Shown here in pieces: positions 19,793-29,685 of a stretch of DNA of 64,000 bases. The translations under genes were made by a program, and so were the position numbers. Where the stretch lies: contig NZ_CANLZX010000002.1 in assembly GCF_947495675.1 (NCBI RefSeq), forward strand, positions 124,001 to 188,000. The letters are read 5' to 3'. The notes below the pieces were generated by a model, which did not search any database, was not told the origin of the DNA, and saw only the letters and a program-made list of their open reading frames with translations. The stretch comes from an uncultured Algibacter sp. GTDB lineage: Bacteria > Bacteroidota > Bacteroidia > Flavobacteriales > Flavobacteriaceae. Numbering within the stretch: the first letter of the stretch is position 1; each line of letters starts with the position of its first letter.

Positions 19793-20953
19793 ATGAAAAT
19801 TTCAAATATAAAAGTATTTCCTGTAAACATTGCTGGCAGAAGTCAGCTTAATGTAAAAGTTGAAACTAATCAAGGTTTTTATGGTTGGGGTGCTTCTGGA
19901 TTAACAGGTAGAGAATTAGCCGTTATTGGTGTTATTGACCATTATCGACCGCTATTAATCGGTAAAGATCCAAGGCAAATAGGATCTATATGGCAAGATT
20001 TATATCGAGGACAGTATTTTGAAGGAGGTCGTGTATTAACGGCAGCTATTTCAGCAATAGATATTGCTTTATATGATATTAAAGGAAAAGCTTTAGGTGT
20101 TCCTGTTTATGAGCTTCTGGGAGGAAAACAACGCGATTATGTTGAATGTTTCGCATCATTAAGATTCAGTAGTAAAGAAGAATTAATAGAACGCGCAAAA
20201 GTTTTGATAAAAGAAGGGTGGCGCATGTTGCGGTTAGCTCCTGCTGAATATGAGGAAGGAAAATACAGCTCTGCATTTGAACCCAGAGATTCCATTGCAA
20301 CAATTGCAGACTGGGTTTCAGAATTAAGAAAAGAAGTAGGTACAAAAGTAACTATTGGTATAGATTATCATCACAGATTATCAGTTCCAGAAACCGTATC
20401 ATTTATTCAAAAAATGCCAGTAGGAACACTAGATTTTATTGAAGAGCCTATTAGGGATGAGTCTCCAGAGGTTTATCAAGAATTGAGGAAAATGGTAAAT
20501 GTACCATTTGCTATAGGAGAAGAATTTGCAAGTAAATGGCAGTTTATGCCATATATAGAAAAAAACATTACTCAGTATGCAAGAATAGATGTATGTAATG
20601 TTGGAGGAATTACCGAAGCGATTAAAGTTGCTAATATGGCAGAAGCACATTATATAGATTTGTTACCACACAATCCTATAGGACCAATTTGTACAGCCGC
20701 AACAATACACTTAGCTGCTGCTTGTCCAAATTTTACATGGTTAGAAGAAATGAATACACCAGTTGAAAATCCTGGATTGGATGATATTAACTATTATCCT
20801 GTGCAACCCAAATTAGAAGGAAACCATTATAAGATTTTAGATACTCCAGGTTTAGGCATTGAGTTTAATGAAGAATTAGCACTTAAAGAAGGGTTTAAAC
20901 CAGTTGAAACGCCACGTTTAAAAAGGAAAGATGGTTCTTTTACTAACTGGTAA
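19793..20953 (+). CDS. Enolase-superfamily sugar-acid enzyme (galactonate dehydratase-like, variant active site)
   Basis: The 386-residue protein aligns along its length with the D-galactonate dehydratase at 47538, including SAIDIALYDIKGKALGVPV and a C-terminal KDGSFTNW like that protein's NDDGTFAEW. Likely metal ligands are D191 (IDYHHR), E217 (FIEEP) and E243 (IGEEF), and H293 (LPHNPIGP) is a likely base. The second-strand lysine segment is altered: RMLRLAP stands where KxK or VKMNATG is usual. That suggests different chemistry or substrate, for example a 3,6-anhydro-aldonate. It starts 10 bases after the aldonate-type carrier. Confidence 0.86.
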   Translation: MKISNIKVFPVNIAGRSQLNVKVETNQGFYGWGASGLTGRELAVIGVIDHYRPLLIGKDPRQIGSIWQDLYRGQYFEGGRVLTAAISAIDIALYDIKGKALGVPVYELLGGKQRDYVECFASLRFSSKEELIERAKVLIKEGWRMLRLAPAEYEEGKYSSAFEPRDSIATIADWVSELRKEVGTKVTIGIDYHHRLSVPETVSFIQKMPVGTLDFIEEPIRDESPEVYQELRKMVNVPFAIGEEFASKWQFMPYIEKNITQYARIDVCNVGGITEAIKVANMAEAHYIDLLPHNPIGPICTAATIHLAAACPNFTWLEEMNTPVENPGLDDINYYPVQPKLEGNHYKILDTPGLGIEFNEELALKEGFKPVETPRLKRKDGSFTNW

Positions 20954-20973
20954 TTAACTTAATTTAATTAAAA

Positions 20974-22776
20974 ATGATGAATAAGTTGAAATCGGAACAT
21001 AATAATAATGTGACTTTTCTATTGATTTTGATAATTTCAATATTTTCTTATAAAAATTTGGTTGCTCAAAAGAGACCAAATATCATCATTATGATGACAG
21101 ATGATCAAGGTTATGGAGATATTGGTGCACATGGCAACCCCTATTTAAAAACACCCCATATTGAAACTATAGGCGAACAAGGAATAGAAATGACACATTT
21201 TTTTTCCTATCCTAATTGTTCGGCTTCAAGAGCAGCTTTATTAACCGGTAGATATCCATACCGGACGGGAGTTACTGCAGTAACACAAGTAGATCATTTC
21301 ATGAATAATTCTGAAGTTACTATTGCAGAAATTTTAAAGGATAATGGTTATAGAACAGGAATATTTGGAAAATGGCACCTTGGGGATAATACACCAATGC
21401 GACCTTTAGATCAAGGATTTCAAGAAGTATTGGTGCATAAAGGAGGTGGAATTGGGCAAGCAGCAGGTCCCAAGGGAAACTCATATTTCGACCCTATTTT
21501 AGAACACAACGGAAATCCAAAAAAGTATGAAGGCTATTGTGATGATATTTTTACTAATGCAACGTTAGATTTTATAAGCCAAAAAGAAAAAAAACCATTT
21601 TTTGCTTATTTAGCAACGAATTTGCCTCATTTTCCACTTCAGGTACCTGATGCTAGAGCAGAACCTTATCGAAAAATGGGATTACATGAAGATAATGCTC
21701 TTACCTATGGTATGATTGATAATATAGATTACAACGTAGGTAGAGTGCTAGATAAATTAAAAACCTTAGGTATTGAAGATAATACCATCGTTATTTTTCT
21801 TTCTGATAATGGGCCTAGACATAGAAGAACCAAAAATGATTCATATCCAGGTCGTTGGGTTGCTAATTTAAGAGGCACTAAAACAAGTGTTTATGATGCT
21901 GGGATCCGAGTACCTTTTTATGTGAAATGGCCAGAAAAAATAAAAGCAGTTAGACAAACCGCAAATATGGGAGCTATCATCGATTTATATCCAACCTTAT
22001 TAGATGCTGCGAATATTGATGCCCCGAAAGATGTTCATATTGATGGTGAATCATTATTACCACTTTGGACAAAAAATGTATCAGATAATTTAAAAGAACG
22101 TGATTTTGTTGTGCAAATGCATTATGGGCCAACACCATTTAAATACATGCATTTTGCATTGAGAACACCAAAATACAAATTAGTTAGTCCACATAATTTT
22201 CCACATGGTATTGTCCATCAACCCACCGATTTTGAGTTGAAAAATGTGCTAAAAAATTTAGAACTATATGATGTTGAAAACGATCCGAGTGAGCGTATTA
22301 ATATTGCTAAAAATCATCCAAAAATTGTAGATGAAATGTTATCGCGTTACGAAAATTGGTTTGATGAGGTAACTGAAGAACGAGAAGCTAAGGGTGTTCA
22401 AAAAATTCATTTAGGTACTGCGGTACAACCTCATGTAACGTTATCTCGATTTGATTGGGGAGGACCACGTGTAATTTCTCGATTTGATTACGGAGGGCCC
22501 CGAGTAATAGAAGATAATCAATTGGGTTTTTGGGGCGTTAAAACTGAAGCCGGAAAATATAAAGTAATTTTTGATTTACCTGAAATAGAATCAGATTGTA
22601 TTGCACATTTAAAGTATAATACTATACATCTCTCTCAGGCCATAAAAGTTGGACAAAAACAAGTTGTTTTTGAAACTGTTGAATTACCTGCTGGAGAAGG
22701 CAACTTTCATGCTTACATAAAAATGGATAGATTGCCTTTTGGGCCACATTTTGTAGATATAATAAAATTAAATTAG
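20974..22776 (+). CDS. Formylglycine-dependent sulfatase with extra C-terminal domain
   Basis: This 600-residue type I sulfatase has an N-terminal hydrophobic leader, MTDDQGYGDIGAHGN, the maturation motif CSASR (Cys about 82), GKWHLGDN, and FLSDNGPR. CSASR departs from the CxPSR of the other five sulfatases, but CxASR is still a known maturation sequence. About 100 residues beyond the catalytic fold form a beta-rich tail. Just before this tail, an 11-residue unit (SRFDWGGPRVI, SRFDYGGPRVI) is repeated in tandem at 22444-22509. It is the third gene of the carrier/enolase unit. Confidence 0.9.
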   Translation: MMNKLKSEHNNNVTFLLILIISIFSYKNLVAQKRPNIIIMMTDDQGYGDIGAHGNPYLKTPHIETIGEQGIEMTHFFSYPNCSASRAALLTGRYPYRTGVTAVTQVDHFMNNSEVTIAEILKDNGYRTGIFGKWHLGDNTPMRPLDQGFQEVLVHKGGGIGQAAGPKGNSYFDPILEHNGNPKKYEGYCDDIFTNATLDFISQKEKKPFFAYLATNLPHFPLQVPDARAEPYRKMGLHEDNALTYGMIDNIDYNVGRVLDKLKTLGIEDNTIVIFLSDNGPRHRRTKNDSYPGRWVANLRGTKTSVYDAGIRVPFYVKWPEKIKAVRQTANMGAIIDLYPTLLDAANIDAPKDVHIDGESLLPLWTKNVSDNLKERDFVVQMHYGPTPFKYMHFALRTPKYKLVSPHNFPHGIVHQPTDFELKNVLKNLELYDVENDPSERINIAKNHPKIVDEMLSRYENWFDEVTEEREAKGVQKIHLGTAVQPHVTLSRFDWGGPRVISRFDYGGPRVIEDNQLGFWGVKTEAGKYKVIFDLPEIESDCIAHLKYNTIHLSQAIKVGQKQVVFETVELPAGEGNFHAYIKMDRLPFGPHFVDIIKLN

Positions 22777-22785
22777 AACCTTAAA

Positions 22786-25371
22786 ATGGATAATAATTGT
22801 AACGAGCCTAAAATTAAATTTGTATCAAACAGAATAATTTGTTTGCTATGTTTAGGAATAATATTTTTTTCTTTTAATGCCTATGCACAAACCCTTGAGG
22901 AAACAGCACAACAGAAAATTAATGAACTTAATACATTAATTGCAATTGCCGAAACTTCTGGAAAAGAAACTCTAAAGGAAAAACTTACCGTAAGAACAGC
23001 CGAAGTTTTTTTAGATTATGCCAATTGGGATGAGGCTAATATTTCAAGAAATGTAGCTTATTTTGGAGAGACTTGGCATTATAAAGATAACGCTTCTGAA
23101 ATGGCAAATCTACTTCCAGATTTTGAGAGACAGGATATTATTACCATGTTAGATTCTGCATTGGTAACAATGAATAAAGTTATCAACGATGAATTGATAA
23201 GAAAGCCAACACCTAATGTTGATTGGGCTAGTATTACTCTTAACAACAATCAGTTGTTACATGAAGGTAAACCAGTTTTTTTAGCAGATTGGACCTGGAA
23301 ACCAGAAATAAACCTATTACGAGAGTATCATGGTCAATTAGGAGATTTTTTTATAACACCTAGTTATGTAACTAATGATTCCGGATCGATAAGAGCCAGT
23401 AAACTAAATGAATTAAATAGCAAACCTACTGGGACAGCAGGATTTATTTTTATAAATAATAGAAATGTTCCACAATGGGCAATCGATAAATATGGGGCTG
23501 ATTTTGTCATAAAGGACGAAAAAGGCGTTCGTTATACCGAGTATGATATAGACCATCCTGGAGCAAAAGAAATGATGGGTTTTTTAATTCAAGGAATGGT
23601 GCCACAAATGGCTGGAAAGAATTATAGTAGTTTAGGGTATATGATGTGCAACGAACCCCATTTTATAAATACCGTTGAAGCCAATGGCAATTTAAGTTGG
23701 GCTAGTAGCGGGGTTTCAGATTATACAATTGAAGCGTTTAAAGTCTGGTTACAGAATAAGCATTCAACTATCAGTAATCTTAATACTCTTTGGGGTACAA
23801 GTTTTTCGAATTTTGATGCTGTAACCATTACAATTCCAATATCTGTGACTCTGCAAGGCACAGCTAAATGGTACGATTGGATGTCTTTTAATATGGATAG
23901 AGTAACCAATTGGTACCAATATATGAAAGATGAAATTATTGCTTCAGATCCTAATGCTAAAGTACACCTTAAAATAATTCCAAAACATTGGACGGATAAC
24001 GAAAGAACAAGAGGATTAGATGTCGAAGCGCTTACCCGAATGTCCGGTATTATTGGAAATGATGCAGGAGCGGTTCATAGAAGTGCGCCTTGGAACACGG
24101 AACCCTGGGAAGCTAAATACATTTTTGAATGGAGTGAAATGTCAATGGGACATGACTTCTTTAAATCTGTAAGCCCTAATAAAATTATGTTTAATACTGA
24201 AACTCATTTCTTATCAACAAAAGCGTCAATAAATTTATATTTGAACCCGATGCATTCTAGAGCAACTTATTGGTTAGCGCATACTCAGGGATTAAATGCA
24301 AGCCAAACTTGGTATTGGTCGAGACGAGAAGACGGTAGTCCAAGAAATGAAAATGACGCCGGTTATGCCGGTTCAAACAATCATCAACCAAGAGTGGTTA
24401 ATGAAGTGCATGCCACTCTAATGGATTTAAACGCGCATTCCGAGGATATTACGGCATTTCAAGAGCAACGTAAACCTATTAGGATTTTTTACACTAAAGC
24501 CTCGTCCATAAACAAACCTAATCATATGGATGATGTTTTGGAGTTATATGAATCACTTTCATTTGAAGGTGTACCACTTGGATTTGTAACTAAAGATATT
24601 TTATTAAATGAAAGCTATAGTGATTGGGACGTTGTTCTAGTGCATAAAACTCAGTTTGTTACTGAAGCAGATAAAGAGGCGTTACAAACCTATATAAATG
24701 CAGGAGGCAAAGTTATAATGGATAACCTAAGTTTTGTTAAAGACGAATATGGGCGCAATATTTCCGGCTTATCGGGTAGCATCACCTTTGCTTCAGGGGC
24801 AGAAAACATTAAAAATTCAGCATTATCTGTTGTTGATAGTTTTGGAAATATGCCAAAAGTTGAATTAACAGAAACAAGTAGTGCTAGTTACCCACATTGT
24901 TTATGGAAAGTTGTTGAAAATGATGCGGGTAATCAAGTAGTGTCTATTATTAATGTAGGTAAGGTAGATGCACAAATTGAAATAAACCTTAAAAACCCTA
25001 CTAATGGAACCGTAGTAAAAGACTTATTAAGAGGAGTAGGAATAACAAATACTAAAGTTTTAAAGCCATACGAGTTGCTTTTTGTAGAACTTAGAGATGC
25101 CAATGAACTAGGTGTAAATGATTTAGTTAATGATGAGGGAATTCGATTATTTCCTAATCCGACAACAGGATCAGTGAATTTTATTTTTCCAAAGATTATG
25201 GAACATACTACGGTTAAAGTCATGAGCTTGGATGGTAAAAATATTCATAGTTCAAAACATAGTAATATTCAGGAATTAAATCTAGATTTAAATTTTGTGT
25301 CATCAGGACTTTATTTTGTTGAAGTGACTGGTCAGGGTTTAAATAAAATTTTCAAGCTTATTAAAAAGTAG
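22786..25371 (+). CDS. T9SS-secreted clan GH-A glycoside hydrolase (GH42/GH167-like)
   Basis: The 861-residue protein has a signal peptide ending at AYAQ and a roughly 120-residue helical N-terminal region. A TIM-barrel follows with the acid/base Glu in MMCNEPHF and a nucleophile candidate in FNTETHF about 180 residues later. A Rossmann-like domain (VVLVHKTQFVTEADKEAL) as in GH42 comes next, and a type-A T9SS sorting domain starting at LFPNPTTG ends the protein. In carrageenan loci GH42 and GH167 act on desulfated carrageenan oligosaccharides. GH86 was considered, but the Glu spacing fits GH42-like enzymes better. It is the last gene of its operon and a paralogue of the product at 27270. Confidence 0.78.
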   Translation: MDNNCNEPKIKFVSNRIICLLCLGIIFFSFNAYAQTLEETAQQKINELNTLIAIAETSGKETLKEKLTVRTAEVFLDYANWDEANISRNVAYFGETWHYKDNASEMANLLPDFERQDIITMLDSALVTMNKVINDELIRKPTPNVDWASITLNNNQLLHEGKPVFLADWTWKPEINLLREYHGQLGDFFITPSYVTNDSGSIRASKLNELNSKPTGTAGFIFINNRNVPQWAIDKYGADFVIKDEKGVRYTEYDIDHPGAKEMMGFLIQGMVPQMAGKNYSSLGYMMCNEPHFINTVEANGNLSWASSGVSDYTIEAFKVWLQNKHSTISNLNTLWGTSFSNFDAVTITIPISVTLQGTAKWYDWMSFNMDRVTNWYQYMKDEIIASDPNAKVHLKIIPKHWTDNERTRGLDVEALTRMSGIIGNDAGAVHRSAPWNTEPWEAKYIFEWSEMSMGHDFFKSVSPNKIMFNTETHFLSTKASINLYLNPMHSRATYWLAHTQGLNASQTWYWSRREDGSPRNENDAGYAGSNNHQPRVVNEVHATLMDLNAHSEDITAFQEQRKPIRIFYTKASSINKPNHMDDVLELYESLSFEGVPLGFVTKDILLNESYSDWDVVLVHKTQFVTEADKEALQTYINAGGKVIMDNLSFVKDEYGRNISGLSGSITFASGAENIKNSALSVVDSFGNMPKVELTETSSASYPHCLWKVVENDAGNQVVSIINVGKVDAQIEINLKNPTNGTVVKDLLRGVGITNTKVLKPYELLFVELRDANELGVNDLVNDEGIRLFPNPTTGSVNFIFPKIMEHTTVKVMSLDGKNIHSSKHSNIQELNLDLNFVSSGLYFVEVTGQGLNKIFKLIKK

Positions 25372-25415
25372 AATATATTTCATTCTATCAAATAATTTCA
25401 TGATAATTTTAAACT

Positions 25416-25446
25416 AGTTAAAATATTGTATTAATGGGGTAAGAAA
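25416..25446 (+). promoter_or_regulatory. Direct-repeat operator E
   Basis: AGTTAAAATA at 25416 and GGGTAAGAAA at 25437 are 21 bp apart, 60 bp before the sulfatase start. The first half-site is weak; the fixed spacing and orientation are the reasons for listing it. Confidence 0.45.
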
Positions 25447-25505
25447 TGAAAAGGAATGATTGATTTTTATTTCTTTATTTGAGGATTAAAATAAATTATA
25501 AAGGA

Positions 25506-27155
25506 ATGAGAGTACTTAAAATTATTTTTCTATTAGCTGTTTTAGTAAGCTGCAAATCAAAGGTAGATTTAAAAGCTGAAGAAAAGAAAGCACCTAATAT
25601 TCTATTTCTTGCCATTGATGATTTGAGACCAGAAATTGGTGCTTATGGATCGGATATTGCAATTACACCAAATCTAGACAAGTTAGCTGGTGATGGTTTA
25701 TTATTTAATAAAGCATATTGTCAAGAACCAATTTGTAGTCCTTCTAGAGCAAGTTTAATGACAGGGGCTAGACCGGAAACGATAAATGTAATCGAGAACT
25801 TTACTTATTTTAGAGAAGCAAATCCTGATATCATTACCTTACCACAGCACTTTAAAAATAATGGATATGAGGCCACCCATACAGGTAAAATTTATCATAA
25901 ACCAGGGTTTGCCGATGGAGAATTGTCATGGAGTAGAAAACCTGCTTATGATAAAATGACTGTAGAAAAGAGTAAAACACCTGGTGGATATGCGCTTCCA
26001 GAGAATCAAGAATTTTCTAAAAAAAGTACTGCAGAGGTTATAGCTAAATACGGTAAAAATGCACCTAGAAATGGTTTAGGTAAAGGCCCTGCATACGAGA
26101 AAGCAGATGTTCCCGATACTTTTTATGAAGATGGCTATAATGCAGAATTAGCAATTGCCACAATGAAAGATATGTTGGAGAAAAACCCAAACAAACCTTT
26201 CTTTCTGGGAATGGGTATGAAAAAACCTCATTTAAACTGGTTAGCACCTAAGAAATATTGGGATATGTATGATCCTGCAAAAATAAAATTGGCAACACAA
26301 ACTGAAGGGCCAGAGGGTGGAGCAACTATGGGGTTACATCCTTCTTTTGAATTAAGAGCAAGATATGGGATTCCTAAGAAGGGACTTATTGATGATGAAA
26401 TGGCAAGAACACTCAAGCATGCGTATTTGGCTTGTGTAAGTTATATTGATGCGCAAATTGGTAAAATGATTGATGCATTAGATGCTTCTGGAGTTAGGGA
26501 CAATACTATAATAATTGTTTGGAGTGATCATGGATGGCATTTAGGCGATATGGGTATTTGGGGAAAAGCTACAAACTATGAAATAGGAACACGTGTACCT
26601 TTAATGATTTGGACACCAGATATGCCTAAAGGTAGTCGAGGTAAAACGACCGATGCCTTGGTTGAACTTGTGGATATGTATCCTACACTTTGTGAACTGG
26701 CAGGAATAGAATTACCTGACCATTTAGAAGGACAAAGTTTTGTGCCATTACTAGATAATCCTGAAAAGGAATGGAAATCTGCTGCTTTTAGTCAATTCCC
26801 AACACCAGCCTTAAGAGAATGGGCAGCAAATCCTTTATCTCAAGGTATGCGAGAAACTTATTTTGGACCATTAATTGAAGAAGTTGAAGGAAAAATAAAG
26901 GATCAATTAAAAGATAAATGGGATAGAGATTTGTTTGAGAATAATTTGATGGGGTATGGAATGCGCACCAAAGACTATAGATTGATTGTATGGAAAGATT
27001 ATACAAAGCCAGAAAGTGAACCTGTTTTTATTGAGTTATATGATCATGTAAATGATCCTAAAGAAACTAAAAATGTTGCAGATGAAAATCCTGAATTAGT
27101 TAAGCAACTATTGGTTCAATTTAATAAAGGATGGAAAGGTAATCTTGCCAAATAA
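25506..27155 (+). CDS. Iduronate-2-sulfatase-like sulfatase (S1_7-like), lipoprotein
   Basis: The ATG at 25506 is chosen over an upstream TTG at 25479 because it begins a clean lipoprotein signal (MRVLKIIFLLAVLVSC). Marks of the iduronate-2-sulfatase type are AIDDLRPEIGAYGSD, the maturation motif CSPSR (Cys about 77), TLPQHFKNNGYEATHTGKIYH, and WSDHGWHLGDMGIWGKATNYE. In carrageenan loci this subfamily removes the 2-sulfate of 3,6-anhydrogalactose, which is an inference here. A close paralogue lies at 36093. It is followed by a lipoprotein GH and a GH16. Confidence 0.9.
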   Translation: MRVLKIIFLLAVLVSCKSKVDLKAEEKKAPNILFLAIDDLRPEIGAYGSDIAITPNLDKLAGDGLLFNKAYCQEPICSPSRASLMTGARPETINVIENFTYFREANPDIITLPQHFKNNGYEATHTGKIYHKPGFADGELSWSRKPAYDKMTVEKSKTPGGYALPENQEFSKKSTAEVIAKYGKNAPRNGLGKGPAYEKADVPDTFYEDGYNAELAIATMKDMLEKNPNKPFFLGMGMKKPHLNWLAPKKYWDMYDPAKIKLATQTEGPEGGATMGLHPSFELRARYGIPKKGLIDDEMARTLKHAYLACVSYIDAQIGKMIDALDASGVRDNTIIIVWSDHGWHLGDMGIWGKATNYEIGTRVPLMIWTPDMPKGSRGKTTDALVELVDMYPTLCELAGIELPDHLEGQSFVPLLDNPEKEWKSAAFSQFPTPALREWAANPLSQGMRETYFGPLIEEVEGKIKDQLKDKWDRDLFENNLMGYGMRTKDYRLIVWKDYTKPESEPVFIELYDHVNDPKETKNVADENPELVKQLLVQFNKGWKGNLAK

Positions 27156-27269
27156 CCAATGAATTACTTTTTGTAAACAATTTGATACTGATCTGTAATG
27201 AAATTAAGACTCCAGCTAATTATAAACAATATTTAAAATACTAAATACTATCTACTAAAATCTTTTAAA

Positions 27270-29660
27270 ATGAAGAAACTAAAACAGACTTTTATAAACC
27301 AGTTGTTTTTTAGCCTAATCTTTTTAACATTATTAGCCTCATGTGGTGAAACTGAAAAGAAAACGCCAAAAGAAGAAGCTTTAAGTAAAATAGAAGAGCT
27401 AGAAACTATAATGAGTAAAGCCAAAAAAAAGTCAATAGATGTCACAAGAGAAGAAACAACCTTGTGGTTTTCTAAAGAGTTTGTAAAGTTTGCAGATTGG
27501 GACGAGGCTAACAAAGATGCCGTTGCCAAGTTATTTGGTTACGAACGCTACTATACTGCAAAGAAAGATTCATTTGCTGAAATTCTGCCTGATTTTGAAC
27601 GAAGAAAAGTAGTTCAAATATTAGATAAGAGCATTGATGATTTAAATAAAGAGCTTAGTGGCGAAATAAAACGTCGCCCAGTCAATAAGGTAGATTGGCA
27701 AAATGCAAAAGCTGCAGATAATATGTTTGTAAGTAATGGTAAGCCATCATTTCCTTATGATTATTTTTCAAAAACAGTTGGACAACCATTAACTAATGAA
27801 GCTGTTTATAATGATCATTTAGGAGCCTTATATCATGGTGGAGAAAACCTATATCCTGTGGATCACGATCGTGCTATTAATTCGTTCTTACTTAACGAAG
27901 ATGGTACGTTTAATGAAGAATTAATGAAGGAAGTCACTAGCATTCCAGATACTAATATTGGCTTTTTATATTATTGGTCAATGGGTATTCCTGAGTGGGT
28001 TGAAAAAAGAGAACCAGAAATAAGAAAAGGACGTTCCTTATTTACTGGGTTTGATATCGATAATCCTTTGGCAAGAGACGTTTGGGGCAAGATTATTCGT
28101 CATACAGGAGAATTAACGAAAGGTAAAAAAGTGACGGAATTAGGTTATGTGTTTGCTAATGAACCACATTGGTATTCAGAAAAAGACCATTGGACGTACA
28201 GATATAAAGAGATGAATGGTATTTCTTCTTATACACTAAACAAATTCAGAACTTGGTTAAAAGATAAGTACAACGGCAATATCAAAAGACTCAATTCAAA
28301 TTGGGATACGTCATTTAGAAATTTCAATGCAATTAATATAGAAATTCCAATTGATACAGCATTGAGAGGTACACCAAAATGGTACGATTGGTGTCGTTAT
28401 AATATGCATAGAACTACAGAATGGTTCACCTTTAATCAAGATAATTTACATGCTGTTAATCCTGAAGCAGATACGCATATAAAATTATTTCCGCGTACAT
28501 TTTATGAAGATTCACGTTCACACGGCATGGATTTCGAAGCCTTAACGGAGTTAACTACTATGATAGGTCATGATGCCAAAGCCTTAGGAAGTCCGAGCAT
28601 AAGGCCGCATATCAATTCCGATTGGTTTCAAGACTATGCATACAAATGGGATGGAATGGCAATTTTACACGATTTTGTAGAGTCAGTAAGTCCAGAAAAA
28701 ATTAATGTAAACTCAGAATCTCACTTTCTATCATCTGGTATGTGGCGAGATTTAGATTCGCGTACAAGCTATGTTCGTAATGTGTATTGGTTAGCAACCT
28801 TAATGGGCATGGATGCTAATACAGGTTGGTTTTGGGCGCGTGATCCAGATGGTTCGCCTGAAGACCGATTAGAAGGTGAACTTAATTTCTTCGATCCTGG
28901 TTTAGGAGGCGCTTATGCAGGTTCAAACAATATGCAACCACATATTGCAAACGAAGTCACTCAAGTAATGCTAGACCTTAATACTTACTCAGAAGAGATT
29001 ATTGCGCTGCGAGAGCAACCGCGTCCATTACGTTTCTTTTATTCTGAAACGTCTGCAATCAATACACCAACTTACATGACGCAATCAACAAAATTGTACA
29101 AGTCCTTATTTTTTGAAGGTCTTCCTTTAGGTTTTGTAACAAAGAATATTATTGAAAAACAAAATAATAAATCTTGGAAAACTGTAGTAGTGTATAAAAC
29201 TAAATATGTAACTGATGCAGAATTTGCATCATTGCAATCGTATTTAGACAATGGAGGTAGCGTAATTGTAGATTCGTCTGAAAGTTTATCAATGAACGAA
29301 TATGGTAAAAAACGTAACCAGAAGTTAACTGCCAGTAAAGGAAAATTAGTCGTTTTAGACAATGCTGATATTGCTGAAATTAAAAAATTAGCGCTAGCTG
29401 AAGTTGCTGGCCATATGCCAGATGTTATTATCGAATCTGATAATGGGAAAGACTTTAAAACAACTATCTCTCGTGTTGTAAAACAAAAAGATGGTTCTTA
29501 TTTAGTAAACCTATTAAATGTTGGGCACAATGCTGCTAAGATTAAATTAGCTTTAAAGTCCGGTGCTTCAATGAAAATCAATAATTTGATGACGGGTAAT
29601 AAGGTTGATAATAACTTTGATTTAGCTTCAGAAGAAGTGTTACTATTAGAGATAAAATAA
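27270..29660 (+). CDS. Lipoprotein clan GH-A glycoside hydrolase (GH42/GH167-like)
   Basis: This 796-residue paralogue of the product at 22786 has the same helical N-terminal region (FADWDEAN, LPDFER). Its acid/base Glu candidate is in FANEPHW and its nucleophile candidate in NSESHFLS. The Rossmann-like domain with VVYKTKYVTDAEF also matches. It differs in export: a lipobox (LTLLASC) at the N-terminus and no T9SS domain at the C-terminus, so it is probably anchored in a membrane leaflet, while its paralogue is released or surface-attached by T9SS. It probably works with the adjacent GH16 and sulfatase. Confidence 0.78.
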   Translation: MKKLKQTFINQLFFSLIFLTLLASCGETEKKTPKEEALSKIEELETIMSKAKKKSIDVTREETTLWFSKEFVKFADWDEANKDAVAKLFGYERYYTAKKDSFAEILPDFERRKVVQILDKSIDDLNKELSGEIKRRPVNKVDWQNAKAADNMFVSNGKPSFPYDYFSKTVGQPLTNEAVYNDHLGALYHGGENLYPVDHDRAINSFLLNEDGTFNEELMKEVTSIPDTNIGFLYYWSMGIPEWVEKREPEIRKGRSLFTGFDIDNPLARDVWGKIIRHTGELTKGKKVTELGYVFANEPHWYSEKDHWTYRYKEMNGISSYTLNKFRTWLKDKYNGNIKRLNSNWDTSFRNFNAINIEIPIDTALRGTPKWYDWCRYNMHRTTEWFTFNQDNLHAVNPEADTHIKLFPRTFYEDSRSHGMDFEALTELTTMIGHDAKALGSPSIRPHINSDWFQDYAYKWDGMAILHDFVESVSPEKINVNSESHFLSSGMWRDLDSRTSYVRNVYWLATLMGMDANTGWFWARDPDGSPEDRLEGELNFFDPGLGGAYAGSNNMQPHIANEVTQVMLDLNTYSEEIIALREQPRPLRFFYSETSAINTPTYMTQSTKLYKSLFFEGLPLGFVTKNIIEKQNNKSWKTVVVYKTKYVTDAEFASLQSYLDNGGSVIVDSSESLSMNEYGKKRNQKLTASKGKLVVLDNADIAEIKKLALAEVAGHMPDVIIESDNGKDFKTTISRVVKQKDGSYLVNLLNVGHNAAKIKLALKSGASMKINNLMTGNKVDNNFDLASEEVLLLEIK

Positions 29661-29685
29661 ATTTAATTCCTAAATTCAATAGCCT

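Noticed and set aside
22786-29660. GH86 agarase or porphyranase assignment for the large GH-A enzymes
   Set aside because: The two candidate Glu are about 180 residues apart and a GH42-like Rossmann domain follows; this suits GH42/GH167-like enzymes better. GH86 is not fully excluded.
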